From Nymphaea colorata (lineage: Eukaryota > Streptophyta > Magnoliopsida > Nymphaeales > Nymphaeaceae), in NCBI RefSeq assembly GCF_008831285.2, contig NC_045149.1, positions 5,881,500 through 5,945,499 of the forward strand: a stretch of DNA of 64,000 nt, read 5' to 3'. Numbering within the stretch: the first letter of the stretch is position 1; the number at the start of each line of letters is the position of its first letter. Below, piece by piece: positions 25,101 through 37,100 of the stretch. Position numbers and translations under genes: made by a program. The notes under the pieces were generated by a model. That model was not told where the DNA came from and did no database searches. It saw nothing but the letters and a program-made list of their open reading frames with translations.

Positions 25101-28100
25101 CTTGAATTGATGCCTGCTACCTTTATCTGAAAATAGATTGCTGAATATTTGCTGCCTGCTATTGAAAATCTGTTCTTGCTGCCATCTGAAAATTTGATAC
25201 TTGCTGTCTGGTTTGTGTTCAACCTACTGCACGTTCCTTGATTGTAGTCTTTGTGCTTTATCACATTGGTTTTCTACTATGGCTGACAATAGTAGATTAG
25301 AAGGGTCTAATGAATACAAGATGGCTGGGAATTCTTTTCCATATGGAACCACAATCAAATTTGATGGGTCGAATTATGAGATATGGTCTAGAGTTTTTAT
25401 GATGTCTGTGGCTGGCCATAAAAAAAAATATGTTATTGAAAAAGATGAACCCCTTGAGAAAAAAGGGAAATATGCCACGTGGGATGAAGATAATAACATT
25501 GTAATGGCATGGATTATGAACAGTGTAGAGTCCCGTATAGCTCCAACAATTGCATACTACACCAAGGCCAAAGATATGTGGTCTTTTCTGAAGAAGACGT
25601 ACTCTCATTCTACGAATGTCATTAAAATTTTACAATTGGAAGAGGAGTTGTGTAACATAAGGCAAGGAGATCAAGATTTGACACAACATTTTGCTACGTT
25701 GACTGCTGCGTATGAACGATTAAAAGCTCTTCGCCCACCGTGCAAGCACTGTTGTGCATCACATTTTGAAACTAGTATGGTAGCAAAGTTTGTCTGGATT
25801 ATCTTTTGAGTATTCTGTGGCGAAGTCTCAAATTCTCCCAGGTAGTGATCTTCCGGACCTAGCAGATACTTATAATATACTAGTCACCTTGCAGACACTC
25901 TTACTCAGCCTACACATGACACCACAGTCTCTGCTCTTGTGATATCAGGTGGACGTAGCCATAATTCCTTTATTGGATCTAGGGGACGTGGTACAGGTCG
26001 TGGTGCAGGTCGTGGTGCAGGACGTAGCAGATTTCAGTGCTCCTATTGTGGTAAATTAGGGCACTTAGAGGATCGATGTTGGGATAAACATCCCCACCTA
26101 CGTTCTGCTGGTCCTCAAGGGCGTGGTGGAGGAAGGACGAATGCAGGAAAAGGATATTCTTCTTCTATTGTGACTTCTCCACAGGTTACGGCTTCTTTGG
26201 TTGAGTCTCCAACTCCTATATCTCCATTATATTCTCTCAACTTAAGCAAGAAAGAATATGATCACGAGATTGCCTCCTCCGATAGGTGCTGGTAGACTCT
26301 GTGCTGGTCAGAGTCTCTTCAGGTGGAGTAAAGTACCTCTGCGGGTACCATGTTGGCTCTGTCCCTTAGGGACCTCTGCAACTGCTGTTCGGGTTGCAGG
26401 TGTTGCTCGAGAACCTCAGCGTAAGGTCTTCTTCCGAGAAGCCTGTTGGTCATTCGCTGAAGGTTGTGTCTCCTTCTCTGTCCACGACGGTAGCCGCGGA
26501 TCTGGTCTTCATACTCAGCTGTTGCAGTCTGAGTTGAAGTTGATGCTTCGGTGGAGACGGATGATCGTCGGCTCGTCATTCTGAAGAGGGAGGCTTCTTC
26601 TTGGCTTTGTCAAGAATTGCGTATGGGTCTTTGAAGACTTTGATTTTTCCCTTCTTCTGCACCGGTTTGCCGATCGAAAGATCTTTGAACTTCTTTGTAA
26701 GTTCGTCTACTAACGAATCTTGAAGTTCTTCTTCTTTGGTCTCTGTCTTCTGACAGAGAGCTTTGATCGCTTGAAGTTCTGCCTTAAAGGATGCAACTTC
26801 TGTAACTAGACTGGCTAGGCTAGACTGGATAGAGGCTAAGGATTTTGCTACTTCTGGGTTGGTCGACTCTGGACTACTGGTAAGGTTGGACACTAGGAAG
26901 GCTAAAGAATTGTTTTGCTTTACTACTGCAAAAAGGATTCTAGCTAGGTCGGATAATCGGTCACTAGTCTGAGTGAAACTGGTAGGGGGGACCTCCTTGT
27001 CAAAGTAGTGGGGGCCGCAAAGATTACAAGCCACCACTGCACATAGAGGACAGTGTATACGTGCCCTCTTCATAGAAGTCCTTCTGCAACATGTGCATAC
27101 TGGATCTGGGACTTCTTCATTATGGATCCATTCATGCTTGCAGATCATTTGAAGTTTGGGAAGCATGATGGACGGCCTCCAGCCTGGCTTATCATGGCCA
27201 AGCCTCTTGATGCCCTCGAATTCCTCCTCCGTAATAGCAAAGAGAGACATAGCTTTTAACTGTTGCTCTGTCTCGTTGTCATCTTCTCCTTCAGAGACTG
27301 AGTAGGTTCTTGCTCAGAGATCTACCCCTGCTTCAACCAGCACAACTACCATAGACTCAACGTTCTCTGTTTGTGCCCCCACACAGGACCCAGGTATGAT
27401 ATGGATGATTGACTCAGGAGCATCCAGGCATTGTTGTAATCAGCCACAAATGTTTTTATCGTTCACCAGGTTCACTACACCACAACACGTCAGGTTGGCT
27501 GATGGCAAGTTGTCCCCTATTCTGGGCAGTGGTGATATCTATCTCGCGCCTTTTGGCACTATTACACATGTGTTATATGCTCCACGATTTCCTGTTAATC
27601 TATTATTTGTTAAGCAATTGGCTAGAGATTTACAGTGTAGAGTCATTTTTTATCCTGGTTCATGTTCTTTTCAGGACTTACAAATTGAGAAGATGATTGG
27701 TGGCGGCCATAAACAGGAGGGGCTCTATTTCCTCTCTGTCCCTGTCGATGTTGCTGCATCCTCCTTCACATCGAAGCCTTCTCCTTTGCAGTGGCATCTC
27801 AGGCTGGGTCATCCTTCTGTGTCCAAGCTTCGTCGTATTTTTCTAGATATTCCTGCATCAGAGTCATTCTTATGTGATGCTTGCCAGTTAGGCAAGCATA
27901 CACGTAGTAGTTTCCCTTCAAGTCAGAGTCCATCGAGTCAAAGTCCCTTTGATCTTCTGCATGTTGATGTTTGGGGTCCAAGTCGTGTTCCCTTTCGTTC
28001 ACGTTTCTGGTATTACCTTGTTTTGGTTGATGATTTTACTAGAGTCAGTTGGGTATTTTTGTTACGGGACAGGTCAGAAGTAATCTGTATTATTCAGAAA

Positions 28101-31100
28101 TTTGTCAATGAAATAAAAACTCAGTTTGGTGTTATTGTCAAAAATATTCGCACTGATAATGCTCTTGAATTTAAATCCTCAGCTCTACTTCAATTCTATG
28201 CCAATCATGGGATTCGCCCACAATATACATGTCCCCACACATCACAACAAAATGGTGTTGCTGAACGCAAACATCGACAACTTCTAAACGTGGCCCGCAC
28301 TCTCATGCTGCATACTCATATGCCTGCATATTTTTGGGGTGATGCTATTCTTACTGCATGCTACCTCATCAACAGATTACCCTCGTCTGCCATCCAAGAA
28401 CGCATTCTCATTCAAATAGTATATCCAGATCGACCATTATTTCATATTCCTCCCAAAGTGTTTGGATGCACTTGTTTTGTACACATCTTGGGCCCAAACA
28501 AAAACAAACTTGCTGCCCAAGCCGTTAAATGTGTGTTCATTAGATATCCTGCCAATCAAAAAGGCTACCGATGTTTTGATCCCCAGAATAAGAAAGAGAT
28601 TATCAGTGTGGATGTTACATTCTTTGAATTGCGTCCTTACTTCACATCAAATACCATTGTGACTGAACTCCCAGTATCACTTGAGTCTATTCCCTCCTCT
28701 CAACCACGGTCATGTGATCGTTTTCGTAAACCTCCAATAGTCTATACTCGGCGTCAAGATCCCTCTCCCAGCTGTCCACCAGAATCTGCTCATGAGGTAA
28801 GTTCTAATGATAAGACTGACTCAGGAAGAAATGATGACTATTCTGTAGACGATCTACCCATTGCTATTCGCAAGGGCCAACGACAGTGCACAAGACATCA
28901 TATCTCTAACTCGGTTTCTATGGACCATTTGAGCACGAGTTTAGTACAGTTTGACTGAGCTATGGATAGTCATACTATTCCAACCTCTCACCACCAAGCC
29001 TTGTTAGATTCACGATGGAAGCAAGCTATGCAGGAGGAAATGGATGCTCTTCTTTGTAGGGAAACTTGGGACTTAGTGGAGCCACCGATGAATTGTGACA
29101 TTGTCGGCTCCAAATGGGTTTCCACAATCAAATATCATTTTGATGGGTCTGTAGAGCGCTTCAAAGCTCGTCTTGTTGCTAAAGGCTATAAACAAACTTA
29201 TGGTGTGGACTTCTTCGAGACGTTTTCGCCTGTGGCATGGTTAGGTACTATTCACTTTATTATATCTCTCGCAGTTCAGCATGATTGACCTCTTTTTCAG
29301 CTTGATGTGAAAAATGCATTTCTATATGGTGATCTCTCTGAAACAATCTATATGCAACAACCACCTGGTTTTGAACGACAGGGGGAGTGTTCCAAGGTAT
29401 GCAAACTTAAAAAGGCTATCTATAGGCTTAAACAAAGCCCTCGTGCATGGTTTCATAAGCTCAGTGAGGCTGTCTCTAAGTGTGGATTTCATAGGGACCC
29501 AGTTTGATCACTCGTTTATCAAGAGAGGGACTTCTGGTATAGTGATATTGATTGTATATGTTGATGATATTGTCCTCACTGGAAGTATTCACGAGTTAGC
29601 TCAGACAAAGGAGTTTCTACAGAAACACTTTGTCACAAAAGATCTTGGTCCACTTCGTTATTTTCTTGGCATTGAAGTGGCTCGCAGTAATAAAGGACTT
29701 GTGATGTCTCAAAGGAAATATGTTCTTGATCTTTTGCAAGATACAGGGCTATTGGGAGCCAAACCGGCTACACTTCCTATGAATCCTCGAATTCATATTT
29801 ATGATGATGACTCAGAAGCTTTTGACTCTCGTTCTTACAGATCGTTGATAGGGAAACTTTTATACTTGACTATCACTCGACCAGATATCAGCTTTGCTGT
29901 GAACAAGTTAAGTCAATTCATGGAAAAACCTAGAAAAATTCATTGGGAGGCTGCTCTAATGGTGGTAAAATACTAGAAATCAGCCCCAGGAAAGGGGTTA
30001 TGGTTCAAAAAGGGAGCATGTGTGGACATAGATGCATATAGTGATGCTGATTATGCTGGGTTAGTAGATGACAGGAAATCTACTACAGGTTTCTGTGTCT
30101 TTGTCGGTGGGAATCTTATTTCTTGGAGAAGCAAGAAACAGAATGTGGTTGTTAGATCTAGTGCTTAGTCTGAATATAGGGCTATGGCCCAAACTGCGGC
30201 TGAAATGTCTTGGGTCAAATCCGTGCTTCTAGAATTGGGGATTTCAGTGACACTCCCAATGAAGATGTACTGTGACAATAGAGCAGCAACCTACATTGCA
30301 AATAATCCTGTTTTCCATGAAAGGACTAAACACATTGAAGTAGATTGTCATTATGTTCGAGACTTGGTACAAGGAGTCATTGACACCATTCATGTCTCTT
30401 CTGAAGATCAAGTTGTTGATATGTTCACTAAGGCTCTTCCCATTGGCGATTTCTTGAGAGGATGTAACAAGCTGAGCATGATTGATATCTATGCTCCAGC
30501 TTGAGGGGGAGTGTTAAATACTTATAGTAGTCGGGTGGAGGCTTTCTAAAATATTAGAAAGTTGAAATAGGTCCACTTAATTATTATCCTATGTTTAGTG
30601 GACTATTTTTGTAAATTGGTAACACACCCTAGTCTCATATTAATATGAGATTAGGGTTACGTGCAGCAATAAGAAAAAGTTTCCTCTCTCTCTCTCTCGT
30701 CCTCTCACTTTCTCCCTCTATCTCTCTCGCCCCTTCTTCTTCCAATAAGCAACAGAAGTGAATGCCTTCCAATGTGCCTTAACATGTCACAACTTAACTA
30801 ACATCAATAGGCTTCTGGATGAACTTCTAAAAGGCTGACCAACTCTGCAACTGAAATTTTAAAAGTTAAGTAGGCATTAAATTGTTCCAGCACAAACAAG
30901 ATAAAGATGTTCTAATGTGCTCGTCCAAATGACAATTGAGTCATCATGCCCATGCGAGCAAAAGAAATCATCCACAAGACAAAGATTGTAGCTGCAAGCT
31001 CAAGTCACTATAGACATCATTATGTTAGCACCCTGTATGTATACATAATGTTTGCCGTAAAAGCACCATATTGTTGAAACATGCCTAAACCTGTGCCTAC

Positions 31101-34100
31101 CCTCCCTTAGACCACTAGGCTTTTCCAGTCACCTAGGGTGGCTGTTTTTAGGCAACCTGCCATTTGAAACACTTACCCCACAAACACAGTAAAAGCATAA
31201 GAGGTTCCAAATCAAATGTAACAAAAAATACGACGACCAAGACAAACCAGCAATATTTAATAACGGGGGTTATGGGACAATCAACAGAAAGAAGGTGATA
31301 AGTGCATACATGCTTTGCCATTCCAAAATCTGCCAGCTTAACACGCCCATTTGGGTCCACAAGTATATTTGCACCTTTGATATCCCTGGACAAAACCTTT
31401 AGTAAGCATTTGGAAGGATGAACATAACCCAATCAGATATACAACCCTAGTTCCACACTTAAGAAAAACTAATATAAACCTGTGCACAGTAGCTTTTCCA
31501 TGCAGATATGCAAGGCCAGAAAGAATTTGTTGAGTATAGCTGCGAATGACAGGTTCACTGAATTCTCCATACTCTTGGAGCAGTTTGTGTATGGAACCAC
31601 CAGAGACATACTCCAGGTATATATACAGTTTGTCATCCACCTGCTCAGAGAAAAAATGCATAAAAGCAAGATAAAAAAAACAATCAGAGAACACTCAGGT
31701 CAAACTGCAGTAGATTTTCGACATCATGACATATCCACTTCAAAGATTACACTAAGATCATTTTAGTTCTTAGATAAGATTGTTATTTCAATTATGCATA
31801 TAATTGCAGACATACAACTCCATAGTTGCATATGTTCAAGTATTAACATGAAGAACCCACCAGTTGATACGTGGAAAGTCATCAACTTGTCCTGCTACAA
31901 GTAGCATATTTGTCTTTACAAGTGAAACTAAGTTGATCTTAATTGTAGATGCACTATCAACACATACAAAAAGTCTGCTCCACTGGAATTTATTTGATGG
32001 TATCTAGATGAACAAGCTCATTGTAGTAACCTGGTGAGAGAATTTTGTTCCCATTGTTTAGGCTGCTACTTTCTCATCTGGAGATGGAAGTTAATGCTGT
32101 CCTAGTCTGCCTATTTGTTAATATTCTGCCATATGCATCTGCAATTTGTCTGGTGCTCCTAGGTCATGTTGGGTTTGGCCCAAAAAAAGGAAAAAGGAGA
32201 GAAAACGAAAAACAACCAATATCCCAGAAGAGGGGCCCAGTCTTCACCAAAACACACTTCTATTAATACCTTATTTCATCTTTTCTCCATTTTAAGTCGG
32301 CCTTAACATCTTCCCTCTTCCACTTCTAGCACATACATAGGCTTCTTGCACGAGTGTCTCCATCTAATATTCACAATCTCTACTCCTGCTAGCATATGTA
32401 TTGTACTTACAAATATGTGTGTGCACATATATAGTTTGTACCAATGTTATCCGTATCGAAAACTATGATACGGACGTGTATCGTACGATACGTATCGTCC
32501 GTATCATAGTTTTCGATACGGTACACTTAGTAAATACGATACGCGTACGTATCGTACGCGTATCGCACGTATCGTGCGATACGGTGGGCGTATCGCACGA
32601 TACGTGCGATACACCCCCGTATCGCACGATACGGGAGTAAAATTAAAAAAGGGGCCGTCGGGCCCCTTTTTGCTTCTTATTCTCAAACCGACGCTCCTCT
32701 CTCTCTCTCTTCTTGTTTCTCAACGCTGCGAGAGACGTGGGAGGGAGAGATTTTCTCCATTGCATCAAGATTTGCCGGTGAAGAAGCTTCATTTCTCGTT
32801 GTGGGGAGTCTTGGGACGGTGGGAAGCTTGGAGAAAGAGGGTTTTTTGGTTTTTAACACCAAGAAGGTAAGAAATAACTCATTTTTGCCGTTGAATCGTT
32901 CATTTCTCTTATTTCCTACATTTATTTGTATGTTTTTACTTGTTTTGTGAAGATATAATGTCGGATCCTACATGGCAGTGGTGTACAAGGGTGAATCCCA
33001 AAGATAGATTAAGAGTTAAGTGCAATTATTGTAAGCAAATCATATCAGGAGGGATTTCTCGCTTTAAACACCATATAGCTGGTACACACAGCGATGTGGC
33101 TGCTTGCAATGGCTCCCAAGAGATCCCATTGCCAGCGTATGTAAAGCACCAGTGTCAGCAGCTTCTTGATGCAGTGAAAGCAAGTAGGATTGAAAAGGAC
33201 ATGGAAGATGCGGAGGAAGGTTATGGGGACCCACATGAAGGAGAAGAAAGTGAAGGTGAAGATGTTCAACTTGAACAAGAAGATGTTGGTGTCAGTTTGG
33301 GAACAACTAAAGGGAAAGGCATCATGCATGGAGGTGGTTCTTCTGCAACTGCAACCAGAAAAAGAAGAGGTGCAAGTATAAGTTCAGTTTCACGAGGACG
33401 TGGCAGAAGTCAGGGTCGTACTGGTGGTGGTAGAGTACCTACTATGAAGTCGAGCAATATGTCTGGTTCGATCAAGAATTTTTTTCCCAATTATACTGCT
33501 GCTGGTGCTCAGCCTGAGATTCGTATAGCCATGCAATCAAAGGATATTATTGAAGCAGCCGATGAAACCATAGGAATGTGGTTCTATGATGCATCCATTC
33601 CCTTCAATGCAGCAAACTCTTATCATTATCAGCCTATAGCAGATGCGATTGCTAGTGTAGGGCGAGGGTATAAAATGCCCTCTTTTCATAAATTGCGAGG
33701 TAAAATTCTCAACAATATAGTTAGAGATGTGAAGACATATTGTGATGAACTAAAATTGAGTTGGAAAGCTACAGGATGCAGTGTAATGGCAGATGGGTGG
33801 ACAGACATCAAGAACAGAACATTGGTAATCTTCCTTGTATATTGCCCTCTTGGTACTATGTTCTTAAAATCTGTTGATTTGTCTGATACTCCGAAGACTG
33901 CTGATGTGTTGTTTGGGATTTTTGATAAAGTTATAGAAGAAGTTGGGCCTGAAAATGTCGTACAATTTATCACTGATAATGCAGCAAATTATAAAGCTGC
34001 AGGTGAAATGTTAGCAGCACGATATGGGACATTTTATTGGAGTCCATGTGCTGCTCACTGTGTAAATCTTATGCTTCAGGATCTTGGTGAAAGGGATGAT

Positions 34101-37100
34101 ATGAAGTTGACAGTTCACAGATGCCAAGAAATCACGAAGTTTATTTACAATCATGCTTATGGCTTGAATTTGATGAGGAAATTCACAAATGGGGCTGAAT
34201 TGATTCGACCTGCACAAACACGGTTTGCTACAAATGTTTTGACTGTGCAGGGTATAGTCAAGCAAAGATCTTCTCTCAGGCAGATGTTTTCAAGTGATGA
34301 TTGGGCTGCATATCCACATGCCTATAAAAGAAAGGCTACGACAGTTGTGGATACCATCTTCGATGTTGACTTTTGGGAATCATGTGTGCACTTATTGAAG
34401 ATTTGTGTACCTCTAGTGAAAGTCCTCAGATTAGTTGATAGTGAAGATAGACCTTCTATTGGATATTTATACGAGTCTATGGATAGAGCCAAGGAGGCCA
34501 TTAGAGATAATATGAAGGGAAAAAAGAAGTTGTACATGCCTATATGGAAGATTATAGATGAAAGGTGGTCTGGACAACTTCATCGCCCACTTCATGCAGC
34601 AGCCTACTACCTAAATCCTGCCATTAGATATCTTCCCACTTTTAAGAAGGACAGAGAGGTCGAGTATGACATGTTGGATTGCATTGATGTATTAGTAAGT
34701 GATAGTAAAGAACAAGACGCTATCCATATGTCGATCAACAAATATGATACGGCTTCTGGTACCATGGCGAGAGACACAGCAGTTCGATGCAGGACAACTA
34801 TGCGTCCAGGTATTAGAAAAAGAAACTTTATACTTTTTGACTTTTTGTTGTTTAGCTTTTATTCTACCTTCTCATATATTTATTTCTGACAACATTTTTA
34901 CTTTCCATCTGTTATTAGATTTGTGGTGGGAAAGGTTTGGGCCTGATTGCCCAGAATTAAGGAAGCTTGCAATTAGAATCCTCAGTCAAACATGTAGTGC
35001 AACTGGATGTGAAAGAAATTGGAGTGTATTTCAGCACATCCATAGTAAGAAGAGGAATAGGCTGGAACATAAAAGGTTGAATGACCTTGTTTATGTTCGT
35101 TATAATATGAAGTTGAGACAAAGGTAAACATTTGTTTTGTTATACAAGAATATCAAATTCTAATATATATTTTAATCTCTAACAATTTGTTAATTTTTTC
35201 TCTTGTTAGGCAACTAGAAACAACATCTACGAGGAAGCATCACAATCAATATGATCCTATCTTCATTGACCATTTTGATATATTAGATTCTTGGGTTGAA
35301 GAAGAACCAGCTGCAATACTTGATGAGGACGATCTTGATTTTTTGAATGTTGAAGGAGCAGCAGAGATTGTTGAAGAAGGAGAGGCTGGGGGGAGCAATG
35401 GAATGTTGGTGACATTCCATTTGCAACAGAGGGGATAGAAGAAGAAGTTAATGAAGGAAGTGAAGATGATGATGAAGAATGAAGATGATGATGCAAATGA
35501 CGATTGACGATGCTTTTTGTTTTGAGTTTTGAAAACTATGTCAATATGTTCTGAGTTTTGACTTCTGAACTTATGAATTGTGATGTAATTGAATACTCTT
35601 AGGTTGTGTAGTATGTTATTTTGTTTTTTGAATGTTTGATTTCTTATTTTGGAATGTCTTGTTCATATGCATAGCTCACAGGTCATGCTTCATATACATG
35701 AATGATGAATGTTCCTTTAAATACATTTTTCTTGAATTTTTCTGATTTTTACAAGTTTTTTCGGATTTTTTTAGAATTTTTCTGATTTTTTTCTATTTTT
35801 TATAAATTTTTAATATTTTTTACAAATTAAAAAATTAATTTTACGATACGTTACGATACATTTACGATACGTTACGATACAGTGTATAGGTCGGCCCGAC
35901 CGATACACGATACGATACGGCAGTGATAACATTGGTTTGTACACTATGTCACACGGGTATGGGTATGATAAGGGTACGGGTACGGGTACGCGGACACGGT
36001 AATTTTCAAAATTTTAGCATACGCGGACACGGCGAATTTTATATTCTAAAAAATTAAAAAGGATAATAAAATTTAAAAAAAAAATTAAATTAATAATTCA
36101 CTCTTACAATCTCATAAGTCATAAGAAAGAAAGTCTCAGACTCTCAAACAAATCATTGTTTATCACCAATCTCATAAGTCATAAGAAAGAAAGTCTCAAA
36201 CAAAACAAAGAATGTCGGGTTAGTAAAGTAGTTTGGATCGGGTCTGACCCAGACCCGATCCAAAACGTATCCTGCCGTATCCAAGTGTCGGAATGTCGAT
36301 ACCGGTACGTGGCCCATTTTGCCGTGTCCGTGTGACATAGTTTGTACATGATATAAACAGGTATTCATGCATGGGCATTAGTGTATCTTGTCATTCAGTT
36401 TGTCTTGTCTTTCTGTCTACCTTATTATTTTTTCCTTTTTCTTTTTTTTCCTAATTTTCCTGTTTGGTCAAGATTAAACTTTGACCATCGGGCTGGCACT
36501 GGCCAACAGCTATCAACAAGGAAGGACAATTCAGACAATTCCCTTGTTCACTATGATTTAGTCAAGCATAGTGATAACCAATAAGATTTGACTTTTATAT
36601 ATTTGCGAAGTAGAGCACCTGTGCCTTGTAAGGTTGTGTGCCGTTCAAGCTGTACATCTACTTGCAGCCTATGAAAGTGCCATCTGCCAGATCGTCCAGT
36701 TAGCTTTAACTCGATTTTTGTGAAGATTCAGTGTGTTCTTACAACTCTTAACCACTTTCTTTGTCTATCTTGGTTTTACGTCAAGTGAATGCACCTTTTC
36801 ACATGCAAAAGACAACTTTTCTGCCATTGCCTCCTATGGTGTTTAAGGTATTTTCACCTTCTGCAGGTTTACATATCGACGTACCGTTCATCAAACAGCC
36901 AATTCAGATGTATGTAGGCTCAAAATTCAGCAATTTGAGTTGACTATTTGTGTTGACTAGGTTTTAATTTGATTTTGATTACTATGGGGGCCATTCACAT
37001 GAACTCTCATGCATGGTGATGAGAATTTGAAATGGCTGTAAATAGCAAATTCACAATTACCATCTTAGGGTATTTATCAGTTAGATTTTTTTGGAAGTTT

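Larger units (their letters stand above)
26265..27310 (-). mobile_element. Endogenous badnavirus-like (Caulimoviridae) segment inside the copia element
   Basis: About 1.05 kb, antisense to the copia element and in the same direction as YDA, separates copia gag from copia protease. It carries the two open frames described next, joined by an ATGA overlap as at the ORF2-ORF3 boundary of badnaviruses. Copia coding sense is lost at the left edge (near 26265) and resumes at about 27305 (RSTPAST, then DSGAS). Edges are uncertain by some tens of bases. Movement protein, RT and RNase H of the virus are not present. Confidence 0.8.
24245..30754 (+). mobile_element. Ty1/copia retrotransposon carrying a badnavirus-like segment
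   Basis: LTRs at 24245-24424 (5' truncated) and 30512-30754 enclose a primer-binding site, gag, an antisense viral segment, and pol in copia order (protease, integrase, RT, RNase H). Over the shared 178 bp the LTRs are identical apart from a 2-nt difference in a CT run, which points to recent insertion. Yet gag is frameshifted and pol has stops, so the copy was either mobilised in trans or decayed quickly. It lies in intron 6 of the YDA-like gene in the opposite orientation. Confidence 0.92.
32442..35934 (+). mobile_element. Complete hAT-superfamily transposon (3493 bp)
   Basis: The ends are CAATGTTATC and its exact inverse GATAACATTG, flanked by a perfect 8-bp duplication GTTTGTAC. The interior encodes a BED-finger, DUF659 and hATC transposase in three exons without a stop. 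Dense CGATACG-type subterminal repeats occur at both ends. It lies in intron 4 of the YDA-like gene, antisense to it. Everything needed for an autonomous element appears present. Confidence 0.92.
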
